In this document: positions 52,202 to 61,099 of the stretch, in pieces
How the letters are laid out: every line of letters starts with the position of its first letter
How positions within the stretch are numbered: position 1 is the first letter of the stretch
Assembly: GCA_016719015.1 (NCBI GenBank)
Contig: JADKAZ010000001.1
Coordinates: 310,001-374,000 of the forward strand
Length of the DNA stretch: 64,000 nt
Direction of reading: 5' to 3'
Source of the DNA: Chitinophagaceae bacterium
GTDB lineage: Bacteria; Bacteroidota; Bacteroidia; Chitinophagales; Chitinophagaceae
Position numbers and translations under genes: made by a program
Notes under the pieces: model-generated
Databases searched by the model: none
Told to the model about the DNA's origin: nothing
What the model saw: the letters and a program-made list of their open reading frames with translations, nothing else

Positions 52202-53830
52202 TTAGTTCGAATCAGCTATCCATTTTTTTAACATGTCTACATACCTGGTTACATCCGCATTATCCTGATCCATTGCCTGGTATTTTTCAAACCAGTTTAA
52301 TGATTTTTGATAATCCTTAGTTATGTTTGCTTCATAGCCGCCCAGATAACCATACGCTTTCAGCAACATTGTTTTATGGGTTTCTCTATTTTTCTCCCCA
52401 ATTTCTACTACCTTATTATAATACGGAATAGCTAATGCGTTTGTCATGCTTGTATCAATGGCAGCACTAGCCTGTGCTCTCCAATAATATCCATAAATAT
52501 CTTCCGGGTAACGGGTAGTATAAAGTCCAAACACAGAATCCGTTTGGAGATATTCTTTGGCTCTGTAATGAGCCAGGCCCCAATTAAAGAGATCAATGTT
52601 GTTTGTTTTTTCTTTCCATTTGTATAAGTTACCAAGCCAGGTAGCCTGGTGACTGTAATCTTCAGTTTGTTTATACATATCCGCAATCTTAATTGCGTAT
52701 TTCACTTTATTATTAAGAGCTGTGTCCATTTCTGTGGCAATGGTATAATATCCTATAGCTGCATCCTTAGCTCCGGCAATTTTTTCTGCCAACTGTGCCC
52801 GCAGTTCAAAATCGGCGGCTATAAACTTAACAGGATCTTCTTTATTGAAATAATCAGTGATATACTGTATTGCCTGCATCGAATCGCCTGCTTTGGCCGA
52901 AGAATAAGCCATCAGTTTATAAAGACGGGGCTGACTTTTGTCCTTTTCCTTTTCTATAATTCCTTTTGCTGCTTGAATAGCACTTACATGCTCTCCGTTT
53001 AAATAAAGTATATCTGTCATATAGTAATCATTCTGCACCGAGTAATCAGAATTAGCGATATACTTCTGAAGATATTTTTTTGCCACCTTTATATCCCTAT
53101 AATAATAATATTTATAAAATTCTTCCAGAACTGGAGCATAAGTAGAATCAATCTGGTAGGCTTTGAGAAAATGCTCCAGGTACACCTCCGGATTCTTTTG
53201 AGCAGTAAATATTTTTCCAATCAGATAATGGGCTTTCAGGTTTTGAGGATCCTTCTTTAATGCATCCCTGTAAGCTACAAAAGCATTACTGGCATCCGAA
53301 AGTTTTTTGTAGGCAAGCCCTTTTAAAATATCAACCTCTGAATTATTTTTATCCTTCTTTTCAGCCATATTCAGCCAACTGATAGCCATCCGGGGATCTC
53401 CATTCTTTTCATCAATATTTACTTCCGCCATAGCTATTAGCAACGAAGGATTTTTCTGATTCTTTTTTTCCTTCAGAAGAGAAGCAAATATTTCATCTGC
53501 AGCAGCCTTATTTCCTGTGCCGATTAAGTATCGGGCATACGCAATTTTGTCCATTGCATTTGCACTATTGCTGATGGCAGGAAGCAAATACTCATCAATA
53601 TATTTTTTAGCTTCGCTGGTCTTTTCCTGGTCCAGGTATGTTTTAACCAATAAGTAACTTGCTGCTGATTCAGACGATTCAGATGTGGCAGCTTTTTCTA
53701 AAATTGCTTCAGCACTCTGATACCTTTCATTCTCAATAAACTGTTTTGCTTCAGCAAGTTCTTGTGCATTCAGCAGACCGGTTGTAAATAAAACAAGGAT
53801 AAACAATATTACGAGTTTAGTAGTTTTCAT
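52202..53830 (-). CDS. Exported TPR-repeat protein
   Basis: 542 aa. Signal VILFILVLFTTGLLNAQ. The rest is almost wholly TPR-like helix pairs (LAEAKQFIENERYQSAEAIL, AFVAYRDALKKDPQNLKAHY, AKEYLQTDSVFGLYTTRYP). Likely a periplasmic or outer membrane-associated scaffold; partner unknown. Last gene before the terminator; the universal stress gene lies 10 bp upstream on the same strand. Confidence 0.82.
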   Translation of the reverse strand: MKTTKLVILFILVLFTTGLLNAQELAEAKQFIENERYQSAEAILEKAATSESSESAASYLLVKTYLDQEKTSEAKKYIDEYLLPAISNSANAMDKIAYARYLIGTGNKAAADEIFASLLKEKKNQKNPSLLIAMAEVNIDEKNGDPRMAISWLNMAEKKDKNNSEVDILKGLAYKKLSDASNAFVAYRDALKKDPQNLKAHYLIGKIFTAQKNPEVYLEHFLKAYQIDSTYAPVLEEFYKYYYYRDIKVAKKYLQKYIANSDYSVQNDYYMTDILYLNGEHVSAIQAAKGIIEKEKDKSQPRLYKLMAYSSAKAGDSMQAIQYITDYFNKEDPVKFIAADFELRAQLAEKIAGAKDAAIGYYTIATEMDTALNNKVKYAIKIADMYKQTEDYSHQATWLGNLYKWKEKTNNIDLFNWGLAHYRAKEYLQTDSVFGLYTTRYPEDIYGYYWRAQASAAIDTSMTNALAIPYYNKVVEIGEKNRETHKTMLLKAYGYLGGYEANITKDYQKSLNWFEKYQAMDQDNADVTRYVDMLKKWIADSN

Positions 53831-53840
53831 ATTTTTTTAT

Positions 53841-54707
53841 TTAAGTGAACTGAATTTTATCCTGTTGATGTGCTATTGTCAGCACCGGTATATCTGATTC
53901 GTTGTATAGATATTTACCTCTTAATCTATTCCACCATCCTTTCAGTAATGACTCCTTCCCTGTGTTTACTACAATCAGGTCTGCTTTTACATTCCTGGCA
54001 TAGGCCAGTATACCGGCAGGATTATAATAATTTTCTGGCAGCGAACAGTGAATTTTAATGTGGCCATAATCACTCAGCAACTGGTAAGCTTTTTTCAGGC
54101 ATCTTCTTTCCCGGCCACCATAAGAATTGACCCCGCTACCCAGCATGTGAATACTACCCCTTGCCAACCGGCACATATAAGTAGCAATAGAAAGTTTTCT
54201 AACGGGTAAAAAATCATTAATAGGCACTACAATATTTTGCAAGTGATTTACATTAAATGAACGGGTTACAGTAAGCACAGGGCATTGTGATTGTTGAGAC
54301 AACCTGTTTAAATCTATTTGCTGTATCAAGGCGGTACTAAATTTTATGCGGTTCCGTGGCACTATCACCAGATCAATATGCTCAGCAATAATAGTTTGCT
54401 TTAATACAGATTGCCAGTTTCCCATAACAATGGAAGATGTTATTAATAGCCCATCCTGTAATTTAACTTTACACCAGTCTTCCAGTTCTTTAAGCTGACT
54501 TTCATACTTTTTACCCGACTCCCTGATACGAGACCCGGAAAAAGAACCATTATATAGAAAAGGAAAAGTAGCTGTGGGTGTCTGAACATGGATTAAATGA
54601 ATATCACAGTCAAAGTAGTTAGCCAGTTGAATAGCTTTATCCAGGGCTAAACCCGTATTGCGGTTAAAATTGACCGGTACCAATATTTTAGTAAATAACT
54701 TTTGCAT
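53841..54707 (-). CDS. Universal stress protein, tandem UspA domains
   Basis: 288 aa, two Usp folds. First domain: TKILVPVNFNRNTGLALDKAIQLA to LVIVPRNRIKF. Second domain from about 155: NIVVPINDFLPVRKLSIATYMC to LIVVNTGKESLLKG. The ATP-loop G2xG9GS pattern is degenerate in both domains, so nucleotide binding is uncertain. Probably cotranscribed with the TPR gene (10-bp gap). Confidence 0.85.
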   Translation of the reverse strand: MQKLFTKILVPVNFNRNTGLALDKAIQLANYFDCDIHLIHVQTPTATFPFLYNGSFSGSRIRESGKKYESQLKELEDWCKVKLQDGLLITSSIVMGNWQSVLKQTIIAEHIDLVIVPRNRIKFSTALIQQIDLNRLSQQSQCPVLTVTRSFNVNHLQNIVVPINDFLPVRKLSIATYMCRLARGSIHMLGSGVNSYGGRERRCLKKAYQLLSDYGHIKIHCSLPENYYNPAGILAYARNVKADLIVVNTGKESLLKGWWNRLRGKYLYNESDIPVLTIAHQQDKIQFT

Positions 54708-54774
54708 ACCCGCAAGCTATACTGCGGATATTATAGGGGCATTAAGCCCGGATTAGATTTGGATTAGAATTTTC

Positions 54775-56151
54775 TCATTTCTTCAATGTAGGAAGTAATA
54801 CAGTGATAATTGTCCCCATGTCATACACAGATTGAATGACGAGACTTCCCTTATGCAAACCAATGATTCGCCTGGCAAGTGTTAGCCCAAGACCCACCCC
54901 TGGCTTACTTTCCGAATTTGAGCCCCTGTAAAATGGTTCGAAGAATCGTTCAATTTCCTCGGAGGAAATAAAACCACTTTTATTACTGAATATGATCTCC
55001 GATTCGTTTCCTTTAAACTGCAACCTGATACTTGTCTTTTTATCAGGAGAATATTTGCAGCCATTCTCCATAATATTTTTAAATGCACTGTGCAGTAGAT
55101 GTATATTCCCAAAAACAAGGCATTCATTTTCATCCTCAGGTAATTCAGGAAAAGCCAGTTCAATTTTATACCCATCATTTTGCCGTAAAACTTCGCTATG
55201 AGCTTTTATTAAAATTTCATCCAGTCGCACTTTCTCCAGCGAAATGGCGCCGTGTGTTCCTGCCTTCGCAATTTCCAGCAGGTTTCTGGTAAGAAAATGA
55301 AGTCCCTGAACATCTTTCAATACTGATGCTAACACCTGTTGATATTCAGCCGTAGTCCTGTCTTGCAACAAGGCTACTTGTATCTGACTTGAGATTGAAG
55401 TGAGTGGTGTGGACAATTCATGTGACGCATTTGAAATAAAACGTTTTTCCATGGCAAATGATTCTTCCAACCGGTTAAGCAAATCATTGAACGTTTCATT
55501 AAGCTCAGCCAATTCATCTTTCCTTTTACCAGTGTATAGACGGTGTGAAAGATTTTGTGAAGTTATCAGTTTAACATCACTGATTGTCTCCCGGACTGGT
55601 TGTATAATTGTTCTTGAAAATAAATAGCCTGCAATTAAGGTTACCAGTACGGCCACCGGAAAATAAAAAATAAAGATTTTTTTAAGGTTACTGATATACT
55701 CCTTCCCGGCTATATTTTCTGCTGCTACCATTACAATAACCGGAAAATTATTATTATCGCTATAGTAAACATAGATTTCTTTTTCATTACGGCTGAAAAA
55801 ATATTCGCCGTTCTTTTTCCCATTGAACAACCAGGTAGTATCCGCCTGTAATTCTCCAACATTTACATCATGAAACTCATATAACACTGTATAGTCCGGG
55901 TTGTAAATGGTGATACTTTTATTAACCAATGTAGGCGGGGTATTGGCATCCAGCGATTTTAGCAGGTTCGTCGTATCATTCCTGAACAAAGAATATAAAA
56001 AAGCGGCTCTTGCAGCACGGGTTTTTAAACGTTGCCTGAAATCCTGGTGAACATTACTGCGGCTCAGATTAAACATCAGGATAGTCATCCCCAAAAGAAT
56101 GCCAGTAACAATAACAGTAAATAAAAGATTTATTTTAAAAGATAGTTTCAT
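54775..56151 (-). CDS. Sensor histidine kinase, EnvZ/CusS type
   Basis: 458 aa. Two membrane segments (LLFTVIVTGILLGMTILMF near residue 10 and FIFYFPVAVLVTLIAGYLF near 160) flank a periplasmic sensor; HAMP linker (VRETISDVKLITSQNLSHRL), H-box SNASHELSTPLTSISSQI, then HATPase_c with N-box NIMENGCKYSP and G-boxes ending GVGLGLTLARRI. Overlaps its regulator by one base (ATG/stop TGA-type). Stimulus unknown. Confidence 0.93.
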   Translation of the reverse strand: MKLSFKINLLFTVIVTGILLGMTILMFNLSRSNVHQDFRQRLKTRAARAAFLYSLFRNDTTNLLKSLDANTPPTLVNKSITIYNPDYTVLYEFHDVNVGELQADTTWLFNGKKNGEYFFSRNEKEIYVYYSDNNNFPVIVMVAAENIAGKEYISNLKKIFIFYFPVAVLVTLIAGYLFSRTIIQPVRETISDVKLITSQNLSHRLYTGKRKDELAELNETFNDLLNRLEESFAMEKRFISNASHELSTPLTSISSQIQVALLQDRTTAEYQQVLASVLKDVQGLHFLTRNLLEIAKAGTHGAISLEKVRLDEILIKAHSEVLRQNDGYKIELAFPELPEDENECLVFGNIHLLHSAFKNIMENGCKYSPDKKTSIRLQFKGNESEIIFSNKSGFISSEEIERFFEPFYRGSNSESKPGVGLGLTLARRIIGLHKGSLVIQSVYDMGTIITVLLPTLKK

Positions 56152-56840
56152 CAGCTTCTGTCTTTCAATATATAGCCCATCCCTATTTGTGTGTGTATTA
56201 ATGGAGATGTAAAATCCTTATCTATTTTCTTTCGCAAATAATTCACATATACGTCAATAACATTAGTCCCGCTGTCGAAATCAATATCCCATACATTTAA
56301 TGCAATATCCGCTCGGGATAAAACCCTGTTTTTATTTCGCAAAAAATATTCCAGCAATTGAAACTCTTTTGCCGTCAGTAGTATTGATTGGCCTTCACGG
56401 GAAACTTCTTTAGAATCAAGGTTCATTATTAGTTCACCAGCTCGTAATGAAACGCCTGTAGAAACGGTACTATGGCTCCTCTTTAACAAAGCCCGGACAC
56501 GGACAAGTAATTCCCTAAAATCAAATGGTTTGAGAATATAGTCATCGGCGCCGGCATCAAATCCTTCAATTTTATTATCCACACTACTCATGGCCGTCAA
56601 CATAATAACAGGAATAGCAGGATTGATATCTCTTATCATCCTGCATAAATCATATCCGTTAAGTCGTGGGAGATTAATATCAAGAATTACTAATTGAAAA
56701 ACGCCACCTTTAAAAAGTGACAGCCCAAGATTACCGTCATAGGCCACTTGTGTCTGAAAAGAGTTCTCCCTAAGACCCTGGCTAAGTGAGTCAGCTATTT
56801 TTTTTTCATCTTCGACAATAAGAATCTGAATATCCTGCAT
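56151..56840 (-). CDS. OmpR/PhoB-family response regulator
   Basis: 229 aa. Receiver: ILIVEDEKKIADSL, phospho-Asp in LVILDINLPRLNG (about 53), PVIMLTAMSS and YILKPFDFRELL. Winged-helix domain: LILTAKEFQLLEYFLRNKNRVLSR and VYVNYLRKKIDK, HTQIGMGYIL. Activates or represses its target promoters after phosphorylation by the adjacent kinase. Two near-identical 19-bp direct repeats upstream (56907-56997) are candidate binding sites and would imply autoregulation. Confidence 0.94.
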   Translation of the reverse strand: MQDIQILIVEDEKKIADSLSQGLRENSFQTQVAYDGNLGLSLFKGGVFQLVILDINLPRLNGYDLCRMIRDINPAIPVIMLTAMSSVDNKIEGFDAGADDYILKPFDFRELLVRVRALLKRSHSTVSTGVSLRAGELIMNLDSKEVSREGQSILLTAKEFQLLEYFLRNKNRVLSRADIALNVWDIDFDSGTNVIDVYVNYLRKKIDKDFTSPLIHTQIGMGYILKDRS

Positions 56841-56862
56841 ATTTTCAATTATGTCGCTTCCG

Positions 56863-56870
56863 CAAAGCTA
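56863..56870 (-). promoter_or_regulatory. Candidate -7 box of the OmpR-type regulator gene
   Basis: TAGCTTTG on the minus strand, exact TAnnTTTG, 22 bases before ATG 56840. No TTTG at -33, as expected for an activator-dependent promoter. Confidence 0.4.
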
Positions 56871-56906
56871 AGTTATTAAGAAGGCCATTCCGTACACCCT
56901 TAGGTA

Positions 56907-56997
56907 GAAAGCGAATGGAAATGAGGTTAAAGCACAAGAAAAATAAAGAGCCTATAATGCAGACCAAATTTCGATAATGAAAGCGAATTGAAATGTG
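56907..56997. repeat. Two 19-bp direct repeats upstream of the two-component operon
   Basis: GAAAGCGAATGGAAATGAG (56907-56925) and GAAAGCGAATTGAAATGTG (56979-56997), 17 of 19 identical, 72 bp apart. They lie about 60 and 130 bp upstream of the predicted transcription start of the regulator gene. Confidence 0.55.
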
Positions 56998-57024
56998 AAA
57001 GAAATAAAAAACAAAAAGAAGAAA

Positions 57025-58254
57025 CTATTTTTGCCTTCTCTCTAATTCTTTCTTAATCAATGCCAATTCTCGTCCGGTTTGTCCTTTCACGGAAGTATTT
57101 TCCTGCGCCCGGCGCATCAGGTATGGTATTACATCTTTAATAGGGCCAAAAGGAAGATACTTACTTACGGAAGAGCCTGCATGAGCCAGGTTGAATGTAA
57201 TATTATCACTCATTCCATATAATTGGCTCCAGTGAATGTGGGGATGGTTAAGCGGCAACCCTTTTTGCTGCATCAATTGTGCAGCATAGAGATTGCTATA
57301 TTCATTGTGAGAGGCTACAACCAGTGCAACCCTGTCAATATTGTCAATACAAAACTTCACCCCGTCATTGTAATCCCTGTCAGTGTTTTCTTTATCAGGA
57401 TGAATGGGTGAAGGATAACCCATTTCTGCTGCTCTCTTTCTTTCTTTCTCCATGTAGGCACCACGAACAAGTTTGGCTCCTAAAATGAATTTTCTTTCAA
57501 CAGCGGCCTCATAGCTATCTTTTAAAAACTGTATTCTGTCATGTCTATAGTGTTGCAACGTATTATACACCACCGCCCATTCTTTATTGAATGTATCCAT
57601 CATCAGAATGGTTAGTGCATCAACAGGATCCTGAACCCATGTTTCTTCCGCATCGATAAATACGCCAACTTTTTTCTCGGAACCAGCTTCACAAACCCGC
57701 ATAACTCTGTGCCGGACCCTGTGCCACTCTTCTTTCTCCTCTGGTGATAATCTATCAATTGCCTGGAGGTATCTTTTCATTAAAGTGCCTTCACAGGTAT
57801 GCATTATCGAATCTATTTTTTCCAACAAGGAAAATCTGGCAAAGCCCGTCACCTTTACACTCATGAAAGGGATATTAGGCTGTGTAGAAGCGTAATTAAT
57901 AACACGGATAAACTCTTCACAGGCCTGGTCAAAATTATTTTCTCCTTCTTTTCCTTCTACACCATAATCAAGGATTACCTGCACATTATACTCACCTAAT
58001 TTCTTAGCTACAACTGCTGTTTCTTCTAATGTTTCACCACCGACAAATTGTGCAAAAATTGTACTTCGGATAATACCCTTCACCGGTAACCCGGCATTAA
58101 TAGACCATGGAGCCAACCTCGTACCCATTTTTACTATCCAGGGTTGCCCCATCATAGAAAATAGAAATTGGGCTTTCTTTAGTTGTTTATCAGTTTTATA
58201 CTCAAAGGCAAATTCAGTATTATCAAAAGAAATGTTCGGCTGCAGGTTACTCAT
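57025..58254 (-). CDS. Proline dehydrogenase (monofunctional)
   Basis: Oxidises proline to pyrroline-5-carboxylate, FAD-dependent, feeding electrons to the quinone pool. 409 aa from ATG 58254 (MSNLQPNISFDN); 8 codons are open upstream. TIM-barrel motifs: ILDYGVEGKEG, FMSVKVTGFARFSLLEKI, VGVFIDAEETWVQDPVD, LGAKLVRGAYMEKERKR, VASHNEYSNLYAA, HWSQLYGMSDNITFNLAHAG and YLPFGPIKDVIPYLMRRAQENT. No DNA-binding or P5C dehydrogenase domain, so it is not full PutA. Distant members of this family have proven difficult to assign only from length; the motif set here is complete. Confidence 0.94.
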   Translation of the reverse strand: MSNLQPNISFDNTEFAFEYKTDKQLKKAQFLFSMMGQPWIVKMGTRLAPWSINAGLPVKGIIRSTIFAQFVGGETLEETAVVAKKLGEYNVQVILDYGVEGKEGENNFDQACEEFIRVINYASTQPNIPFMSVKVTGFARFSLLEKIDSIMHTCEGTLMKRYLQAIDRLSPEEKEEWHRVRHRVMRVCEAGSEKKVGVFIDAEETWVQDPVDALTILMMDTFNKEWAVVYNTLQHYRHDRIQFLKDSYEAAVERKFILGAKLVRGAYMEKERKRAAEMGYPSPIHPDKENTDRDYNDGVKFCIDNIDRVALVVASHNEYSNLYAAQLMQQKGLPLNHPHIHWSQLYGMSDNITFNLAHAGSSVSKYLPFGPIKDVIPYLMRRAQENTSVKGQTGRELALIKKELERRQK

Positions 58255-58275
58255 ATAGCTGTTATAAAGTAATTG

Positions 58276-58283
58276 CAAAAATA
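58276..58283 (-). promoter_or_regulatory. Candidate -7 box of proline dehydrogenase gene
   Basis: TATTTTTG on the minus strand, exact TAnnTTTG, 21 bases before ATG 58254. No -33 element within 19-21 bp. Confidence 0.4.
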
Positions 58284-58321
58284 GCTGAAACCCTATAATT
58301 GAAAGCTATGAGTTTTGTCAA

Positions 58322-59038
58322 TCAGATAGCCTGGTGATTGAATGGTTGCAAAACCATTTCGCTAACTACCCCACTTACAGGCTGTTGACAAAGGAACCAA
58401 ATGGCTTTGGCCGCTTCTTCCGCTTGTATCATTTTTTCCCGCTGCACCCGCAGATCAATCGCATCCCAGAAAGGAGAATCTACACCTCCAAGGTAGAGAT
58501 TAGTAATCCGGATTTCAGTCCTCTTCAATTCTTCCCGGATACTTTGCATCATTCCTACAAGTCCGTACTTAGAAGCACTGTATGCCGCAGCACCTGCCAT
58601 GGGTACTTTGCCTAATACACCGGGTATGTTTATTATCAAACCCTTTTTCGTTTCCTTCATTTTTGGCAAAAAGGCTTTTACCAGGAAAAAAGACCCAACT
58701 AAGTTCGTATTAATCGTTTTAATAAAGTCTTCAGACGACAACGCTTCTATTGGCTTAATAATTCCAATACCGGATGCATTTATTAAAATGTCAAGCTGGG
58801 GAATAATTGCATGAACTTTTGCTGCCATTGCATTCACTTCATTTGCATCAGATAATTCAGCAACAAAAATTTGCTCCGCCGGGATATTGCAGGTAGTAGC
58901 TAAAGCCTGTAGTTTTTCTGCATTCCTTCCTGCCAGAAAAACAGTGGCACCACTACCAGACAACAACCGGGCGGTGGCAGCTCCGATACCACCTGAAGCC
59001 CCAGCTATAAGAATATTCTTATTTTTTACAGATTCCAT
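58322..59038 (-). CDS. SDR-family oxidoreductase
   Basis: 238 aa classical short-chain dehydrogenase. NAD(P) motif NILIAGASGGIGAATARLL, the NASG region LINASGIGIIKP, catalytic Ser region IINIPGVLGKVPMAG, and active-site YSASKYGL. The downstream residues IRITNLYLGGVDSPFWDAI follow the usual IRVxxixPGxVdT. Substrate unknown. Divergent from the photolyase-related gene; SDRs are often seen near such clusters. Confidence 0.9.
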   Translation of the reverse strand: MESVKNKNILIAGASGGIGAATARLLSGSGATVFLAGRNAEKLQALATTCNIPAEQIFVAELSDANEVNAMAAKVHAIIPQLDILINASGIGIIKPIEALSSEDFIKTINTNLVGSFFLVKAFLPKMKETKKGLIINIPGVLGKVPMAGAAAYSASKYGLVGMMQSIREELKRTEIRITNLYLGGVDSPFWDAIDLRVQREKMIQAEEAAKAIWFLCQQPVSGVVSEMVLQPFNHQAI

Positions 59039-59089
59039 TTTATTTATTTAAATAGCAACAATATAAAAGGGTAATTGTTTATTATAGCT

Positions 59090-60592
59090 ATGTCTGCTGT
59101 TACAATTATTTTTCCCCATCAATTATACCCGGACCATCCGGCAATTGACAAATCCAGGAAAATTATTTTGGTAGAAGAATGGCTTTTTTTCCGCCAGTAT
59201 AATTTTCATAAACAAAAATTGGTACTCCATCGGGCTTCAATGAAAAATTTTGAGTATCAGCTGAAGCTGAAAAAAATAAGTGCAGAATATATAGAAACGC
59301 AGGACGAGAGAAACGACATCAGGGTCTTAGTGAGAGAACTTGCTGAAAAGAGAATCTCAATAATTCACTATGTGGATACAACAGATAACTGGTTAGAAAA
59401 AAGATTATCCACTACTGCGAAAAAATATAATATCCAGCTTGTAAAATACACCAATCCAAATTTCTTAAATCAGTCTGAGAACTTAGCTGACTTTTTCTCT
59501 AAAAAAAAGACATATTTCCAGACAGATTTCTACGTTGCACAAAGGAAACAGAGAAAGATACTATTGGAAAAAGATGATAAACCCATTGGAGGTAAATGGA
59601 CCTACGATGCTGATAACAGGCTAAAACTTCCTAAAAACGAAAAAATACCCGTAATCAGTTTTCCTAAAGAAAACAAGTGGGTTAAAGAAGCCAAAAAGTA
59701 TACTGCTACTCATTTTCCTGATAATTATGGAAGCGTTGAAAAATTTATATACCCGACAAATTCAGAGGAATCCGAAATGTGGCTGCAAGAATTTTTACAC
59801 ACCAGGTTTTGCAAGTTTGGCATTTATGAAGATGCCATGATTGCTAATGAGCATTTTCTCTTTCATTCGGTGCTTACACCCATGTTGAACATCGGGTTAC
59901 TTTATCCCCAGCAAATTATAGACAAAGCGATTGATGCAGCTATTGAGTATGATGTTCCGCTAAATTCGCTTGAGGGATTCATCCGCCAGATTTTAGGATG
60001 GCGGGAATTTATCAGGATTGTATATGAAAGAGAAGGCAGTTTGCAACGAACTAAAAACTACTGGGGCTTTACCAGGAAAATTCCTGCCAGCTTCTGGAAA
60101 GGCAATACCGGAATAGAACCTGTTGATGTTATAATTAAAAAAACACTGACAACCGGATACTCTCACCATATTGAACGATTAATGGTGTTGGGAAATTTTA
60201 TGTTACTCTGTGAATTTCACCCGGATGAAGTGTATGGATGGTTTATGGAGATGTATATTGATAGTTATGATTGGGTGATGGTTCCTAATGTATATGGTAT
60301 GACACAGTTTGCTGATGGCGGGTTAATGACAACGAAACCCTATATGAGCGGAAGTAATTACCTCTTAAAAATGGGTGATTGGGGGAAAGGCGACTGGCAA
60401 CAAACATGGGATGGACTATTCTGGCGATTTATGCATGTACACCGGAATTTCTTTTTAAAAAATCCCCGGCTCGGTATGCTGGTACATACATTTGATAAAA
60501 TGACGGAAGAAAAGAAAAAAACTCATTTAAATAATGCTGACCAGTTTTTAAAACGGCTCGACAATGAAACAAAACAAAAATCCCGGACGTAG
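59090..60592 (+). CDS. Cryptochrome/photolyase-related protein (DPRP), lacking Fe-S cysteines
   Basis: 500 aa from ATG 59090 (MSAVTIIFPHQLY); the TTG at 59075 is less likely. N-terminal DPRP (PF04244-type) alpha/beta domain: IFPHQLYPDHPAIDK, ILVEEWLFFRQYNFHKQKLVLHR. C-terminal helical FAD domain: FEDAMIANEHFLFHSVLTP-like region, FIRQILGWREFIRIVYE, YSHHIERLMVLGNFMLL, YDWVMVPNVYGMTQFADGG. Prokaryotic (6-4) photolyases of this family bind a [4Fe-4S] cluster through four Cys, three in a C-rich stretch after the YMSGSNY motif. Here that stretch reads MGDWGKGDWQQTWDGLFW and the whole protein has two Cys. So it is probably a cluster-free member; DNA repair or light sensing remains open. Confidence 0.85.
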   Translation: MSAVTIIFPHQLYPDHPAIDKSRKIILVEEWLFFRQYNFHKQKLVLHRASMKNFEYQLKLKKISAEYIETQDERNDIRVLVRELAEKRISIIHYVDTTDNWLEKRLSTTAKKYNIQLVKYTNPNFLNQSENLADFFSKKKTYFQTDFYVAQRKQRKILLEKDDKPIGGKWTYDADNRLKLPKNEKIPVISFPKENKWVKEAKKYTATHFPDNYGSVEKFIYPTNSEESEMWLQEFLHTRFCKFGIYEDAMIANEHFLFHSVLTPMLNIGLLYPQQIIDKAIDAAIEYDVPLNSLEGFIRQILGWREFIRIVYEREGSLQRTKNYWGFTRKIPASFWKGNTGIEPVDVIIKKTLTTGYSHHIERLMVLGNFMLLCEFHPDEVYGWFMEMYIDSYDWVMVPNVYGMTQFADGGLMTTKPYMSGSNYLLKMGDWGKGDWQQTWDGLFWRFMHVHRNFFLKNPRLGMLVHTFDKMTEEKKKTHLNNADQFLKRLDNETKQKSRT

Positions 60593-60743
60593 GGCCAAAG
60601 CTGATTTACCCGAAAAAATTTGCCTGATTTGTCAGCGTCCTTTTAGGTGGAGAAAAAAGTGGGAAACCATTTGGAACGATGTTAAATATTGCAGTGATAA
60701 ATGCAGAATGAACCGTAATAAAAAAATTGTTAACGTTTACTGA
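60564..60743 (+). CDS. DUF2256 small zinc-ribbon-like protein
   Basis: 59 aa. Starts inside the last codons of the photolyase-related gene in another frame. Two CxxC pairs (KICLICQRPF and YCSDKCRMN) bracket the RWRKKWETIWNDVKYC core that defines DUF2256. Small, basic, probably zinc-binding; function unknown, but members are repeatedly adjacent to photolyase-type genes. Overlaps the 3' end of the convergent TIGR03643 gene by 14 bp. Confidence 0.85.
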   Translation: MKQNKNPGRRAKADLPEKICLICQRPFRWRKKWETIWNDVKYCSDKCRMNRNKKIVNVY

Positions 60744-61005
60744 TTTTATTTCCGGAGATAGCCCGTTGGCGGCTACACTTAAAACGTCCAACCGAATTGC
60801 TGCGTAATGTCCGATGCTTTGTGGTCCTGGACGTCACTCTTTTACGCCACATCTGGAAACTGCTTCGCTTCATTTCTTTTCTCATCAATTCAATAATTTC
60901 ATTCTCGGCCATACCAAATTGGAATGTAATGGCTTCAAAAGGAGTTCTATCCTCCCAAGCCATCTCTATAACTCTATCTACTTCCTGTTCTGTTAAAGCT
61001 TCCAT
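60730..61005 (-). CDS. TIGR03643-family small protein
   Basis: 91 aa from ATG 61005 (MEALTEQEVDRVIEMAWEDR). Core ALTEQEVDRVIEMAWEDRTP, FEAITFQFGMAENEIIELM, SSFQMWRKRVTSRTTKHRTL is the TIGR03643 pattern: a short helix-turn-helix-like unit followed by a basic tail. The last 15-20 residues (FKCSRQRAISGNKISKR) are more basic than usual and may be an extension. Function unknown; usually found with photolyase-related genes, as here. Transcribed against its neighbours. Confidence 0.82.
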   Translation of the reverse strand: MEALTEQEVDRVIEMAWEDRTPFEAITFQFGMAENEIIELMRKEMKRSSFQMWRKRVTSRTTKHRTLRSNSVGRFKCSRQRAISGNKISKR

Positions 61006-61099
61006 TATAAAACCATTTAAAATCTGAAACAAAAACTATTCATAACTCTATATACAACCAACCTGAATTGAATTTGTTATAAATAATTAAATCATTCGA

